Source of the DNA: a virus
Virus record (IMG/VR): IMGVR_UViG_3300011116_000325
Span: 1-41,797 of that record
Direction: 5' to 3' (one strand)
Length of the DNA: 41,797 bases
The notes under the pieces: generated by a model
The model's input: the letters and a program-made list of their open reading frames with translations, nothing else
The model's database searches: none
Told to the model about the DNA's origin: nothing
Shown: positions 7,064 through 14,348 of the stretch, piece by piece
How the letters are laid out: each line of letters opens with the position of its first letter
Position numbering within the stretch: position 1 is the stretch's first letter
Position numbers and translations under genes: made by a program

Positions 7064-7578
7064 TGGCATTTGAATTAATACAAAAGAAAACTCTTACAAG
7101 TTCTAGTGCATTGGTTGAATTTGATACATTGCCAACAACATATAAAGACCTCAAAGTAATTGTTAGTGGTAGAGGCACTACCTCACAAAATCGTGTTGTA
7201 ACCCTTATCAGACTCAACAATGACTCAACCAACGCAAACTACATACAGTTTGATTGGTATTTTGAAGATGGTGGTGCTGGTGGAGAGTGGAGTAACGGTG
7301 GGGCAAGAGCCAGAATTATGGGCATCTTTCCATGCGCCAGTGCAACCTCATCTAACTCTTTTGGTATAGCGGAAATTGCTATAAACAATTACAATAATAC
7401 AACAAACTATAAACAGATAAATAGTTTTTTGTGTAGCTATCAAACTACAGCAAGTTGGGATTTATGGAATGATGGAAATGTATGGAAAAATACAAGCGCC
7501 ATAACAAAAATTGGCATTGAAACCGAAGTAGGAAGTTTTGCATCAGGGTCAATTTTTTATCTTTACGGTCTAAAATAG
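7063..7578 (+). CDS. Receptor-binding-type tail tip protein, paralog C
   Basis: 171 residues. It shares TTYKDLKVIVSGRG, then LIRLNNDSTNANY, then SAITKIGIETE and a terminal IFYLYGLK with A and B. Unlike B it contains a segment with NSFGIAEIAINNYNN and two cysteines. It closes the three-gene array and is followed by a fibre-chaperone-like gene, the common order fibre-then-chaperone. Confidence 0.75.
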   Translation: MAFELIQKKTLTSSSALVEFDTLPTTYKDLKVIVSGRGTTSQNRVVTLIRLNNDSTNANYIQFDWYFEDGGAGGEWSNGGARARIMGIFPCASATSSNSFGIAEIAINNYNNTTNYKQINSFLCSYQTTASWDLWNDGNVWKNTSAITKIGIETEVGSFASGSIFYLYGLK

Positions 7579-7590
7579 GAGAGGAAAATC

Positions 7591-7821
7591 ATGACTGAAG
7601 AAATACCAATGAAGACAATCATTAATTGTGAAACTGGAGAAGTGCAAGTTTTGCCATTTACACAAGAAGAGATAGACCAAAGACTGGCTGACCAAGCAGA
7701 GTTTGAGGCTAGGAACCAAGCAAGAGATGCAGCAATTGCAGCACGAGCTGCTGCTAAAGCATCTGCCGAAGCAAAGCTTGCAGCTTTAGGGCTAACCCCT
7801 GAAGAAATTGCAGCACTATAA
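7591..7821 (+). CDS. Small coiled-coil protein, possible tail-fibre assembly chaperone
   Basis: 76 residues. It begins with a short beta segment (MKTIINCETGEVQVLPFT), then a long Ala/Glu/Arg helix (EEIDQRLADQAEFEARNQAR, continuing with AAA repeats) and ends LGLTPEEIAAL. Small proteins of this plan encoded just after fibre genes are often fibre-assembly chaperones. Ribosome site gagagg. Role inferred from position and composition. Confidence 0.65.
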   Translation: MTEEIPMKTIINCETGEVQVLPFTQEEIDQRLADQAEFEARNQARDAAIAARAAAKASAEAKLAALGLTPEEIAAL

Positions 7822-7834
7822 CAAGGAGAAATAA

Positions 7835-8044
7835 ATGAATGAAAAAACTTTTGCAGCTGTTAAAAGCTACGTCCGCCATTTTATCGGCGCTTGCCTTGCT
7901 GCCTTTACTGCTACTGGTGGGGATATCTTCACTCTTGACACAGCGGGACTCAAGGCTATCTTCACAGCAGGAATCGTGGCAGTGCTGCCCGTCGTGCTCC
8001 GTGCTTTAGATACATCAGATTCAGCGTTCGGTAAGACAGAATAA
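7835..8044 (+). CDS. Holin candidate (two membrane segments)
   Basis: 69 residues with two hydrophobic stretches: about 15-29 (FIGACLAAFTATGG) and about 40-56 (IFTAGIVAVLPVVLRAL), separated by a short polar loop (DIFTLDTAGLK). The C-terminus is charged (DTSDSAFGKTE). Size, topology and place two genes upstream of the endolysin fit a class II holin. Its stop overlaps the next start by one base (TAATG). Confidence 0.75.
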   Translation: MNEKTFAAVKSYVRHFIGACLAAFTATGGDIFTLDTAGLKAIFTAGIVAVLPVVLRALDTSDSAFGKTE

Positions 8045-8238
8045 TGAGCACCAACGAATGGGCTGGTATCGCAGTCGCGGTTACCACAATAGTCGCCAGC
8101 TTTGCTGGCTCTGTTCGTTGGTTAGTCAAGCACTACCTTGCTGAACTTAAGCCGAATTCTGGCACAAGTATGCGTGACTCTATCGACAGATTAGAGAAGC
8201 GCGTTGACAGTTTGTTTGAACTAATAGCGGGAAAGTGA
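8044..8238 (+). CDS. Small single-pass membrane protein (second holin or antiholin candidate)
   Basis: 64 residues: an N-terminal membrane segment at about 7-29 (AGIAVAVTTIVASFAGSVRW), then a soluble helix with heptad hydrophobics (SIDRLEKRVDSLFELIAG). One membrane span plus coiled coil is typical of the partner gene in actinophage lysis cassettes. It lies between the holin candidate and the endolysin, five bases before the latter. Confidence 0.7.
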   Translation: MSTNEWAGIAVAVTTIVASFAGSVRWLVKHYLAELKPNSGTSMRDSIDRLEKRVDSLFELIAGK

Positions 8239-8243
8239 AATGA

Positions 8244-8744
8244 ATGAAACCTGTAACCAAGAAAGCCACGCCTGCTGCTATTGCTGTGCTGCGCCAGGCG
8301 ACGGCATTGTCGCCGAAGCGAAAGAAGTTGTCGGACGGATTGTTGCCAAGTGCAGCTCACCTGAAGGCGAGTCCAACTTCGGACCACAATACTGGGCTAG
8401 CAGTCGACCTCACCCATGACCCTGCCAATGGCATTGACTGTACTGTCATCTTTGAAAAACTAAAAGAAGATGCACGAGTCAAGTACCTAATCTTTCAAGG
8501 AAAGATTTGGTCTAAAGAAAGAGCCAAGCAAGGCAACAGAAAATATACTGGTAGCAATCCGCACAATAAACATCTGCATATTTCTATCAATGATGGTCAT
8601 GGTAATGATACCAGTCCTTGGTTTTGGTGGATGAATCAACCTAAACTTATTAATCAAATCAAGGCTGTAGTTAAACCATTACCAGATAAAAAGATAATCA
8701 AGGAAGATACATCAAAGTGCTGTCAGCACTGCCCTAACAAGTAG
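8244..8744 (+). CDS. Endolysin, M15-type D-Ala-D-Ala peptidase fold
   Basis: 166 residues. Metal-site pattern of the M15/VanY-like family: SDHNTGLAVDLTHD (His48, Asp55) and NPHNKHLHIS (His112 in H-x-H), with the usual spacing of about 55 residues. It should cleave peptide cross-links in host peptidoglycan. There is no signal peptide, consistent with holin-dependent release. The last 30 residues are basic with two cysteines in a CCQHC cluster (KCCQHCPNK). An in-frame start is at 8244; an ATG at 8240 is out of frame. Confidence 0.85.
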   Translation: MKPVTKKATPAAIAVLRQATALSPKRKKLSDGLLPSAAHLKASPTSDHNTGLAVDLTHDPANGIDCTVIFEKLKEDARVKYLIFQGKIWSKERAKQGNRKYTGSNPHNKHLHISINDGHGNDTSPWFWWMNQPKLINQIKAVVKPLPDKKIIKEDTSKCCQHCPNK

Positions 8745-8754
8745 AGGATAAGAC

Positions 8755-10668
8755 GTGGCAACAAACAATAAAAAACTTGTTGGTGATTTACCTGTAATTC
8801 TTAGCCAGTCTATTCCAACGGCGCTGGTTAAATACCAACGAGAGGACTTTGCTGCTAGCTACGCTATTGGTAGTACACCTTGGCTTTCTGCTGCATCTGA
8901 CCAGAATCGGATTAGTCGTATTACTACGACATACCAGAAGGAACGTATTGACCAGGGCTCTACCGCTGGTGAAAACTCTCTATCCAACTGGTGGCTTAGG
9001 TCTGCAACATCTTGGCATCACGGTGCTGGAGAGCGTTATTATGACGCAGATTCATCTGACTTATATAGATACTATGAATCAAACAATATAGATGTATTCA
9101 GTAATACTGGTTCTATTAATTTACTTCCAGCTACAACGCAGTTTTCTACAACAGCTATCACCGCTAAACCAGCCACTGTAACTGGCGGTGCTTTTTATAT
9201 TCAAGGTGGTAATGTCTACTACTATAATGGTTCTACAAATACAGCTACATCTACATCCTTAGCAACATCTGTAACAGCGCATGTTTTAACAAGCGATGGT
9301 AACCATGCAATTGTTGGTGGAACAGATGCAATCTATACAGTAAGCACATCAATGGTTGTATCTAAAATTTGGAACAAACCAAATACTGTCAGCACTTGGA
9401 CTGTTCAAGCTATTGGTTTTGTTAAAGACAGAATAGTTATTGGCGTATTAGAAAACAACACCCAGTGTGTAGTGTATGAAATATCAAGATTCCCCTCTTC
9501 AGCACCATCGACTATTGGTAATACTGAAGAGCGTTATACATATAAAGACCCAGCGTTGGTATGGAATACTGTTGGTGAGCTTAATAGTGCAATCATAGTT
9601 GGTTATACACTTGGTGCAATTTCACGAGTATTATCATTTAGTATAAATGATACATCTCCATTGGCTGCAATCAATGACCCAATTGTCATTGCAGAATTAC
9701 CACGAGGTGAAACAATACATCAGATTCGTACATACCTAAATGAGTTTGTTGTTATGGCTACTACAGCTGGTGTGCGAGTCGGTAATCAATCTACTGATGG
9801 AGTTTCATTTACTTACGGACCACTTAATGTTACTGGTGATGTAAAAGATGTTGCATTTACTGGCAGGTTTGTATACGCAACTAGGTCACTTGCCATTAAT
9901 AACAAGAAGGGTCTATGGAAAATCGACCTTGGTCAGCCAATAGATAACGGCTATGCGTATGCTGCTGACTTAGAAACAGATTCATCAGACGTTATTGGAA
10001 TTTCATTTTTAGGAACATCGGCAAGAAAGTTTATGGTTGGTGCATCTGGAGTATGGACTGAGCATGCAACACAACTAGCCACATCTGGTGTTATTAAATC
10101 TGGATGGATTCGCTGGGGTACTGCAGAAAAGAAACAACCAGTATCTATTGCTGTCCGCTGCCAAGGTGGTGGTCGAGTAGGTTTCTCCGTTTACGACCAA
10201 GAACTTAACTCAACATTGATTGATGCTATCCCGCTTAATGGCTCAACAGAATTCCAATTGTCTGCTGGTCTTCAACCAGCTGACCACTTTGAGATTCAAT
10301 TAACTTTAACTAGAAGTACAAGCGATGCAACAGTTGGTCCAACAGTAGAAGAATGGCAGTGTCGTGCTCTACCAGCACCACTTCGTTCTCGTACAATTAC
10401 AGTTCCATTACTATGTTTCGAAGAGGAGCGCGATTCAAATGGAGTCACAAAAGTATCCAACCCATGGGAACGCATTAACTATTTGGAACGTATTGAACAA
10501 AATGGAGGCGCGGTACTCTTCCAGGACTTTTCTTCAGGAGAAGAAAGACTCTGTACTATCCGCGCTTTACAGTTCGAGCAAACTTCACCTCCCTCTTTTG
10601 CATCGGGATTTGGTGGAATAGTTACAGTTCAACTACAAACTATTGATACAGAAATTCCAATTGAGTAG
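8755..10668 (+). CDS. Large tail protein (tube/nozzle candidate)
   Basis: 637 residues with a GTG start preceded by agagga. It is beta-rich throughout, with repeating strand-turn units between about 150 and 450 (for example VLTSDGNHAIVGGTDAIYTV and WKIDLGQPIDNGYAYAADLE) that resemble a beta-propeller. The N-terminus has ENSLSNWWLRSATSW; the C-terminal 150 residues contain RSRTITVPLLCFEEERDSNG and NPWERINYLERI. Size and place (after lysis genes, end of the late module) suit a podovirus tail tube/nozzle protein; propellers are known in that role. Assignment is by plan and context. Confidence 0.6.
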   Translation: MATNNKKLVGDLPVILSQSIPTALVKYQREDFAASYAIGSTPWLSAASDQNRISRITTTYQKERIDQGSTAGENSLSNWWLRSATSWHHGAGERYYDADSSDLYRYYESNNIDVFSNTGSINLLPATTQFSTTAITAKPATVTGGAFYIQGGNVYYYNGSTNTATSTSLATSVTAHVLTSDGNHAIVGGTDAIYTVSTSMVVSKIWNKPNTVSTWTVQAIGFVKDRIVIGVLENNTQCVVYEISRFPSSAPSTIGNTEERYTYKDPALVWNTVGELNSAIIVGYTLGAISRVLSFSINDTSPLAAINDPIVIAELPRGETIHQIRTYLNEFVVMATTAGVRVGNQSTDGVSFTYGPLNVTGDVKDVAFTGRFVYATRSLAINNKKGLWKIDLGQPIDNGYAYAADLETDSSDVIGISFLGTSARKFMVGASGVWTEHATQLATSGVIKSGWIRWGTAEKKQPVSIAVRCQGGGRVGFSVYDQELNSTLIDAIPLNGSTEFQLSAGLQPADHFEIQLTLTRSTSDATVGPTVEEWQCRALPAPLRSRTITVPLLCFEEERDSNGVTKVSNPWERINYLERIEQNGGAVLFQDFSSGEERLCTIRALQFEQTSPPSFASGFGGIVTVQLQTIDTEIPIE

Positions 10669-10886
10669 TGGAACAGAACAAACTAATATCCCTGGTTAGT
10701 CCAGGTGAGCGTCACCCATTGGTAGAGAAAGTCCGAGTGGCGCTGAATATAGCTGGAGATGATGTGCTAGATGCTCCCCTGGCTGAAGTGCTTAAGGGTT
10801 TGCAGCATACGCTTTCCATTCCAGCAGTCGGGTGCATCAACTTAGCCACGCTGGATGCGCTCGCAGTTGCTCCGCCTGAATGGTAG
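10668..10886 (+). CDS. Small protein resembling a peptidoglycan-binding module
   Basis: 72 residues, GTG start sharing one base with the preceding TAG. The pattern GERHPLVEKVRVALNI followed by VLKGLQHTLSIPAVGCINLA and TLDAL resembles half-repeats of PG_binding_1 domains (helix, LQ, then Gly-x-hydrophobic-x-x-x-T-L). Last gene before the late terminator. It could help the tail protein dock on the wall. Similarity is modest. Confidence 0.6.
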   Translation: MEQNKLISLVSPGERHPLVEKVRVALNIAGDDVLDAPLAEVLKGLQHTLSIPAVGCINLATLDALAVAPPEW

Positions 10887-10901
10887 GGAGCCAAAGAGAT
10901 A

Positions 10902-10937
10902 GGGGGAACCATAACGGTTCCCCCTTCTTTTTGTTTT
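10902..10937 (+). terminator. Rho-independent terminator of the late operon
   Basis: Stem GGGGGAACC (10902-10910) with GGTTCCCCC (10916-10924), loop ATAAC, followed by a T-rich tract TTCTTTTTGTTTTT. This is the clearest terminator of the structural module. The same stem also lies just past the leftward gene stop at 10937, where read-out would be weaker. Confidence 0.92.
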
Positions 10938-11086
10938 TAATACGCGGATTTATCTTTGATTAAGATTCGTATTGCCCAATCTAAGCCAGCGTTAAACCCT
11001 TCCATCCATTCTTTATCTTTATGCCCATCAGGAAGATGCGTCTTCGCATCTTCTATTTTGTTTATGAATATATCTATATCTTTCAT
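10937..11086 (-). CDS. Small leftward gene, unknown function
   Basis: 49 residues from ATG 11086 (an in-frame GTG at 11122 would add 12). The pattern KDKEWMEGFNAGLDWAIRIL resembles small phage proteins with W/Y-x-x-G-x-N-x-G-x-x-x-A-I. It is transcribed against its neighbours, in the gap between late and early modules. A hairpin directly precedes the ATG (11088-11107). Function unknown. Confidence 0.6.
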   Translation of the reverse strand: MKDIDIFINKIEDAKTHLPDGHKDKEWMEGFNAGLDWAIRILIKDKSAY

Positions 11087-11087
11087 C

Positions 11088-11107
11088 GGCTCGCCCTGTG
11101 GCGAGCC
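11088..11107. promoter_or_regulatory. Perfect hairpin abutting the start of the leftward 49-codon gene
   Basis: GGCTCGCC (11088-11095) pairs with GGCGAGCC (11100-11107) over a 4-base loop. In leftward RNA the stem ends one base before the ATG, so any ribosome site is inside the stem. In rightward RNA it is followed by TTT and could act as a weak terminator. The rest of 10887-11205 shows no other gene. At 11194-11199 TACACT precedes the early ATG by 6 bases, a possible -10 box giving leaderless mRNA. Confidence 0.5.
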
Positions 11108-11205
11108 TTTCCCGCCCTCCACCCCTCAAACTTATCACGGATTTGGTTAAAAAACAAACGGCGTGTCTTACCCGATTTGTCCGTCTTGGAGATTACACTG
11201 GGCAT

Positions 11206-11400
11206 ATGAATCAACTACCCCCACATCGTTCCTATAGTCAGCTTTCTACTTGGCAATCCTGCCCGCAGAAATACTACCTCAGCAAAGTCGCAATGGTCCC
11301 AGAGAAACCAGCTGTTTATTTGGCTGCTGGCTCAGCAGTCCACTCGATGCTGGAATGGTTGAACCATGAGTTCTACAGAACCCAACAAGAATCTAATTGA
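11206..11400 (+). CDS. Cas4/RecB-like exonuclease, N-terminal half (split gene)
   Basis: 64 residues. RSYSQLSTWQSCPQKYYLSK supplies the conserved N-terminal helix and the first cysteine (Cys19) of the Fe-S cluster of Cas4/AddB-type nucleases. AAGSAVHSMLEWL supplies the motif-I His (His46). The frame then stops at TGA, exactly where intact phage homologs continue into the domain encoded at 11583-12254. No ribosome site is obvious; the start may be leaderless. It probably works together with the C-terminal half rather than being dead, because all conserved residues on both sides are kept. Confidence 0.8.
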   Translation: MNQLPPHRSYSQLSTWQSCPQKYYLSKVAMVPEKPAVYLAAGSAVHSMLEWLNHEFYRTQQESN

Positions 11401-11596
11401 CCAGCGGGGGATACCTAGCAATGAGTGTATCAACTGTGGTTCCAACATCCAAATTATTCGTGCCATCTTCCAAGACTATGAGCTTGTTATGTGGTTTACT
11501 GATTCCTTCTGTGCGACCTGTGGGTCGCCGATGACTACCCCAACCCCCATAGATAACCCAGACTACACTCCGAAGGATGATGATGAGTTTAACTGA
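11366..11596 (+). CDS. Zinc-ribbon protein inserted between the exonuclease halves
   Basis: 76 residues with two CxxC pairs, NECINCGSN and FCATCGSPM, about 28 residues apart, which is a zinc-ribbon pattern. The acidic C-terminus is TPKDDDEF. It overlaps the upstream half by 35 bp and the downstream half by up to 20 bp, each in a different frame, so all three are coupled. It lacks HNH or GIY-YIG motifs, so it is not a recognisable homing endonuclease. It could be a stabilising subunit; function unknown. Confidence 0.75.
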   Translation: MSSTEPNKNLIDQRGIPSNECINCGSNIQIIRAIFQDYELVMWFTDSFCATCGSPMTTPTPIDNPDYTPKDDDEFN

Positions 11597-12254
11597 AAAA
11601 TGGCTTGAAGTATTTAATGAATCTGTTAGAGTTACCGAAGAACAAACAGGTATTCCTAGTTCTGATTGGAAGACTAGCGGTCGCAAGACCGCAGCTCGCC
11701 CAGATGGGGAAGACCTAGCGTTCTGGCAGAGCGATGGACTCAAGCAGGTTGAGGCTTACCAGAAGTGGTATGCTCAGTCTGGGTGGAAAATTGCTACCCT
11801 GCCCGACGGTCGTCCTGGCATCGAATGGGATGCAAGTGTGCATTTCGGAGGCACACCTGTACGCTTTGTCGTTGATGTCATTTACCAAGTGGGGGAAGAC
11901 TTAGTAATAGTCGACTTCAAGACTGGTGCTAGGACACCGTTCGGTATGATTCAAGCTGGCTTGTATGCCAGCGGTATTGAAAAAATGTATGGCATTCGCC
12001 CAAAGTGGGGCGCATTTTTTATGACACGTCAAGGTCAACTCGATGACCTGTTTGACTTATCCCATCTCAGCATGGATTATTTTGATTATGTATTTAGCGC
12101 AATGAATGATTCAGTATCTAAAGGTTGGTTCCCACCATCTGTTGGTGAAAACTGTAAGATGTGTTCATTCCAAGAGAAGTGTCCAGCAATGGGCTCAAAA
12201 GAATTCCCTCTGCAAATACCTACAACAAAGGGAAAGAAAGGAAAAAGTAGATGA
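11583..12254 (+). CDS. Cas4/RecB-like exonuclease, C-terminal half (split gene)
   Basis: 223 residues. PD-(D/E)XK core: FVVDVI (Asp98), VIVDFKTG (Asp111, Lys113), then QAGLY (Gln124-Tyr128). The C-terminal ENCKMCSFQEKC provides Cys191, Cys194 and Cys200, the last three ligands of a 4Fe-4S cluster whose first ligand is in the upstream gene. It carries out 5'-3' or 3'-5' DNA resection in homologs. Three consecutive ATG codons (11577, 11580, 11583) follow gaagg; 11583 has the best spacing. Overlaps the next gene by 4 bp. Confidence 0.85.
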   Translation: MSLTEKWLEVFNESVRVTEEQTGIPSSDWKTSGRKTAARPDGEDLAFWQSDGLKQVEAYQKWYAQSGWKIATLPDGRPGIEWDASVHFGGTPVRFVVDVIYQVGEDLVIVDFKTGARTPFGMIQAGLYASGIEKMYGIRPKWGAFFMTRQGQLDDLFDLSHLSMDYFDYVFSAMNDSVSKGWFPPSVGENCKMCSFQEKCPAMGSKEFPLQIPTTKGKKGKSR

Positions 12255-12715
12255 CTGAGTCTACGTTTTCATATACTGGCAAGCTAAATGGGCAGGACTT
12301 ATTTACCGTTCGAGGTATGAGTATTGCTGAATTCAAAGCAAATCTAATTGCTGCAGTTGAGGCAATCAATGAAGCACAAGGTTTGCAATCAATGTTGGTC
12401 AATCGACCAACAGGTAACGCATACGCACCTAACATGGAGCAGGCTATCCAGGCTCTCCAAGATGCTGGCATGAATCCTCAGCCAGTGTCATCATCGCCTC
12501 AATCAATTGAGGTAGTCAAAGACAAGTACGGCAATGAGTGGACATACGGACACCCAGATGCCCCAGACCTACCAGATGGACGTGGCAAGTACGCCAAGAA
12601 GAAGGGCGTATCTAAAGCTGGTAAGTCTTACGTTGGTTGGTTTGACCCAGCCAAGGGACCAAAGCCATTTAAGCCAGGTGTTGCTGAAGCAGAAACAATC
12701 TGGACTAAAGGCTAA
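12251..12715 (+). CDS. Conserved actinophage replication-module protein
   Basis: 154 residues. The N-terminal part (FSYTGKLNGQDLFTVRGMSI) is beta-rich and followed by a helix; a linker with Pro/Ser leads to a C-terminal basic, aromatic region (YGNEWTYGHPDAPDLP, GRGKYAKKKGVSKAGKSYVG, WFDPAKGPKPF). This C-terminal pattern recurs next to Cas4-type exonucleases and RecA-like ATPases in actinophages. A single-strand-binding or recombination accessory role is plausible but unproven. ATGA overlap with the exonuclease. Confidence 0.75.
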   Translation: MTESTFSYTGKLNGQDLFTVRGMSIAEFKANLIAAVEAINEAQGLQSMLVNRPTGNAYAPNMEQAIQALQDAGMNPQPVSSSPQSIEVVKDKYGNEWTYGHPDAPDLPDGRGKYAKKKGVSKAGKSYVGWFDPAKGPKPFKPGVAEAETIWTKG

Positions 12716-12717
12716 CA

Positions 12718-13551
12718 ATGCGTTCACTACTACAAGTAGTCGGTGTGGAGTCACCTGCTGGTAAGCAATTACCAGAGGTGCTCCCTGCTCTTACCGCAAG
12801 TCAAGTTGCCTTCCGTCAGGCTCAACTGCATTTGATTGCAGGACAGCCAGGTGGCGGTAAGACACTGATTGCATTGTGGTACGCCATCGCCTCCAAAGTT
12901 CCAGCGTTATATATCTCAGCGGACTCTGATTCAAGAACAATAGCGACTCGTGCAGGCGCAATCATTATGGACAGAGAAGTGTCTGACGTTGAGAGAATCA
13001 TGGATACTGAAGCCAGTGTTCTTCTTGAAGATGCATTGGCTGAAGGTGCAGGACATGTTCGGTTTGCCTTCGACCCAGCGCCCTCGTTACAAGACATCGA
13101 GGAAGAAATCGAAGCGTGGATTGAACTGCACGGTGCTGCACCTGTGGCGGTGTATGTTGATAACTTAATGAACGTCGCTTCATCAAGCGACAACGAGTGG
13201 ACTGCATTGCGTGATGCAATGTCAGCGTTCCACTACATGGCTCGTGAATATGAAACAGCCTTCATCGTTCTTCACCATGTGTCGGAGAACGAGAAGATGT
13301 CTAAGCCAAACTACCCAGCGCCACGTAAAGCTCTGATGGGCAAGGTTGCAGCCCTACCAGAACTCGTCTTATCCGTGGCGCTGGATAGCGCAGCTAATGT
13401 TTATCGTGTGGCTGTCGTGAAGAATCGTCACGGTAAAGCTGACCCGAATGCTGAAGAGTACATAACGCTGGCAGCAGAAGCTAGCAAGATGACTCTGTAT
13501 AACTCATCGACAGAATTATTTAGAGCAAGGACGATGAGCCAATGGAAGTAA
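12718..13551 (+). CDS. RecA/DnaB-type P-loop ATPase
   Basis: 277 residues. Walker A GQPGGGKT at 42-49, Walker B VAVYVD at 143-148, and a sensor-like FIVLHHVSE near 182-190 place it in the RecA/DnaB/KaiC superfamily. There is no DnaB N-terminal primase-binding domain, and length fits phage RecA-like or short helicase ATPases. Given the neighbouring exonuclease, resolvase and split primase, it is either the recombinase or the replicative helicase; motifs alone do not decide. Overlaps the next gene by 10 bp. Confidence 0.85.
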   Translation: MRSLLQVVGVESPAGKQLPEVLPALTASQVAFRQAQLHLIAGQPGGGKTLIALWYAIASKVPALYISADSDSRTIATRAGAIIMDREVSDVERIMDTEASVLLEDALAEGAGHVRFAFDPAPSLQDIEEEIEAWIELHGAAPVAVYVDNLMNVASSSDNEWTALRDAMSAFHYMAREYETAFIVLHHVSENEKMSKPNYPAPRKALMGKVAALPELVLSVALDSAANVYRVAVVKNRHGKADPNAEEYITLAAEASKMTLYNSSTELFRARTMSQWK

Positions 13552-13970
13552 CTAAATCAAGTTTCGATTTAGATTTCTCATATGGTCGTGAAGGTGAGAA
13601 ACTAGTTGAACAACTTCTAACTAATGGTAAAACCGTTGAAGTAAAACGTGACCGTAAGTGGCATAAGACAAACAATGTTTACATTGAAGTTGAGTGCTGG
13701 TATCTTAAATCCCAATCTTGGGAACCATCTGGTTTATCAGTAACACAAGCTGATTACTGGGCATTCGTTCTAGAAGAAGGAATAATTATGGTTCCGACAG
13801 ATTATGTAAGATACGTAGTCAAGAACTGGGGTCATGAGATTACTTGTGAGATTCCCCCGAACCGAAGTAAAGGTTATTTGGTTACTATAGAAAACTTATT
13901 GTCCGCAATGAAGTTATTACGAAAGGGAAGTGTAGATGAAATTTCCAGACTTGACCAGGGGGTTGTGTAG
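13542..13970 (+). CDS. PD-(D/E)XK nuclease-like protein
   Basis: 142 residues. FSYGREGEKLVEQLL (conserved Gly and Glu in helix 1), then TVEVKRDRKW (E33-x-K35), then NNVYIEVEC and EPSGLSVTQADYWAFVL, the order of conserved elements in small PD-(D/E)XK nucleases. IIMVPTDYVRYVVKN follows. Probably acts on replication or recombination intermediates or host DNA. Overlaps the ATPase gene and the WhiB gene (35 bp). Confidence 0.75.
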   Translation: MEVTKSSFDLDFSYGREGEKLVEQLLTNGKTVEVKRDRKWHKTNNVYIEVECWYLKSQSWEPSGLSVTQADYWAFVLEEGIIMVPTDYVRYVVKNWGHEITCEIPPNRSKGYLVTIENLLSAMKLLRKGSVDEISRLDQGVV

Positions 13971-14202
13971 AGAGATTGGTATTGAGTTCTTCTTTCCAGA
14001 AGAAGGAGGAAGTGGTACTGATATATATACATACTCACGCAAGATATGTGGCAAGTGCGTGGTTAAGAATGAATGTCTGGAATGGGCTATAAGACATGAG
14101 GCTTATGGCATGTGGGGCGGGACAACCCCAATGGAGCGCAAGAAGATTAGGCGCAGTAGAAATATAATTATTCAAGAGATACTAGTAAAGGATTATGTAT
14201 GA
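13936..14202 (+). CDS. WhiB-family Fe-S transcription regulator
   Basis: 88 residues with the four cluster cysteines of Wbl proteins (Cys11, Cys38, Cys41, Cys47: GLCREIG and KICGKCVVKNEC), FFPEE near 19-23, and the signature turn GMWGG at 58-62 followed by a basic tail (ERKKIRRSR). Wbl proteins are confined to Actinobacteria and their phages, where phage copies can interfere with host WhiB/sigma control. The start at 13936 lies inside the preceding gene. Stop overlaps the next start (ATGA). Confidence 0.9.
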   Translation: MKFPDLTRGLCREIGIEFFFPEEGGSGTDIYTYSRKICGKCVVKNECLEWAIRHEAYGMWGGTTPMERKKIRRSRNIIIQEILVKDYV

Positions 14203-14348
14203 AAGCTTTTAATTCAGTAGAGATTAGAGTTGGCAAACTGTGGCTACATTTTGGATATAGCTTTAGTCGATTTGCAGTTGGGTTTTGTATTGATAGGTTC
14301 TCTGCGAACATAGACCTTGGACCATTCTGGATTTCGATTGAGTACTAA
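14199..14348 (+). CDS. Small hydrophobic/aromatic protein
   Basis: 49 residues, short of most ORF cut-offs but framed by ATGA and TAATG overlaps on both sides. Sequence is beta-like and aromatic: VEIRVGKLWLHFGYSFSRF and a terminal NIDLGPFWISIEY. LGPFWISI-type endings occur in many tiny phage proteins of unknown role. Not clearly membrane-spanning. Confidence 0.7.
   Translation: MKAFNSVEIRVGKLWLHFGYSFSRFAVGFCIDRFSANIDLGPFWISIEY

Noticed and set aside
5373-7578. Possible diversity-generating retroelement, because an Mtd-N-like domain is present
   Set aside because: No reverse transcriptase, no template repeat and no accessory variability gene in the window.
10937-11209. Rightward frames at 10956-11209
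   Set aside because: They oppose the better-supported leftward 49-codon gene and lack ribosome sites or motifs.
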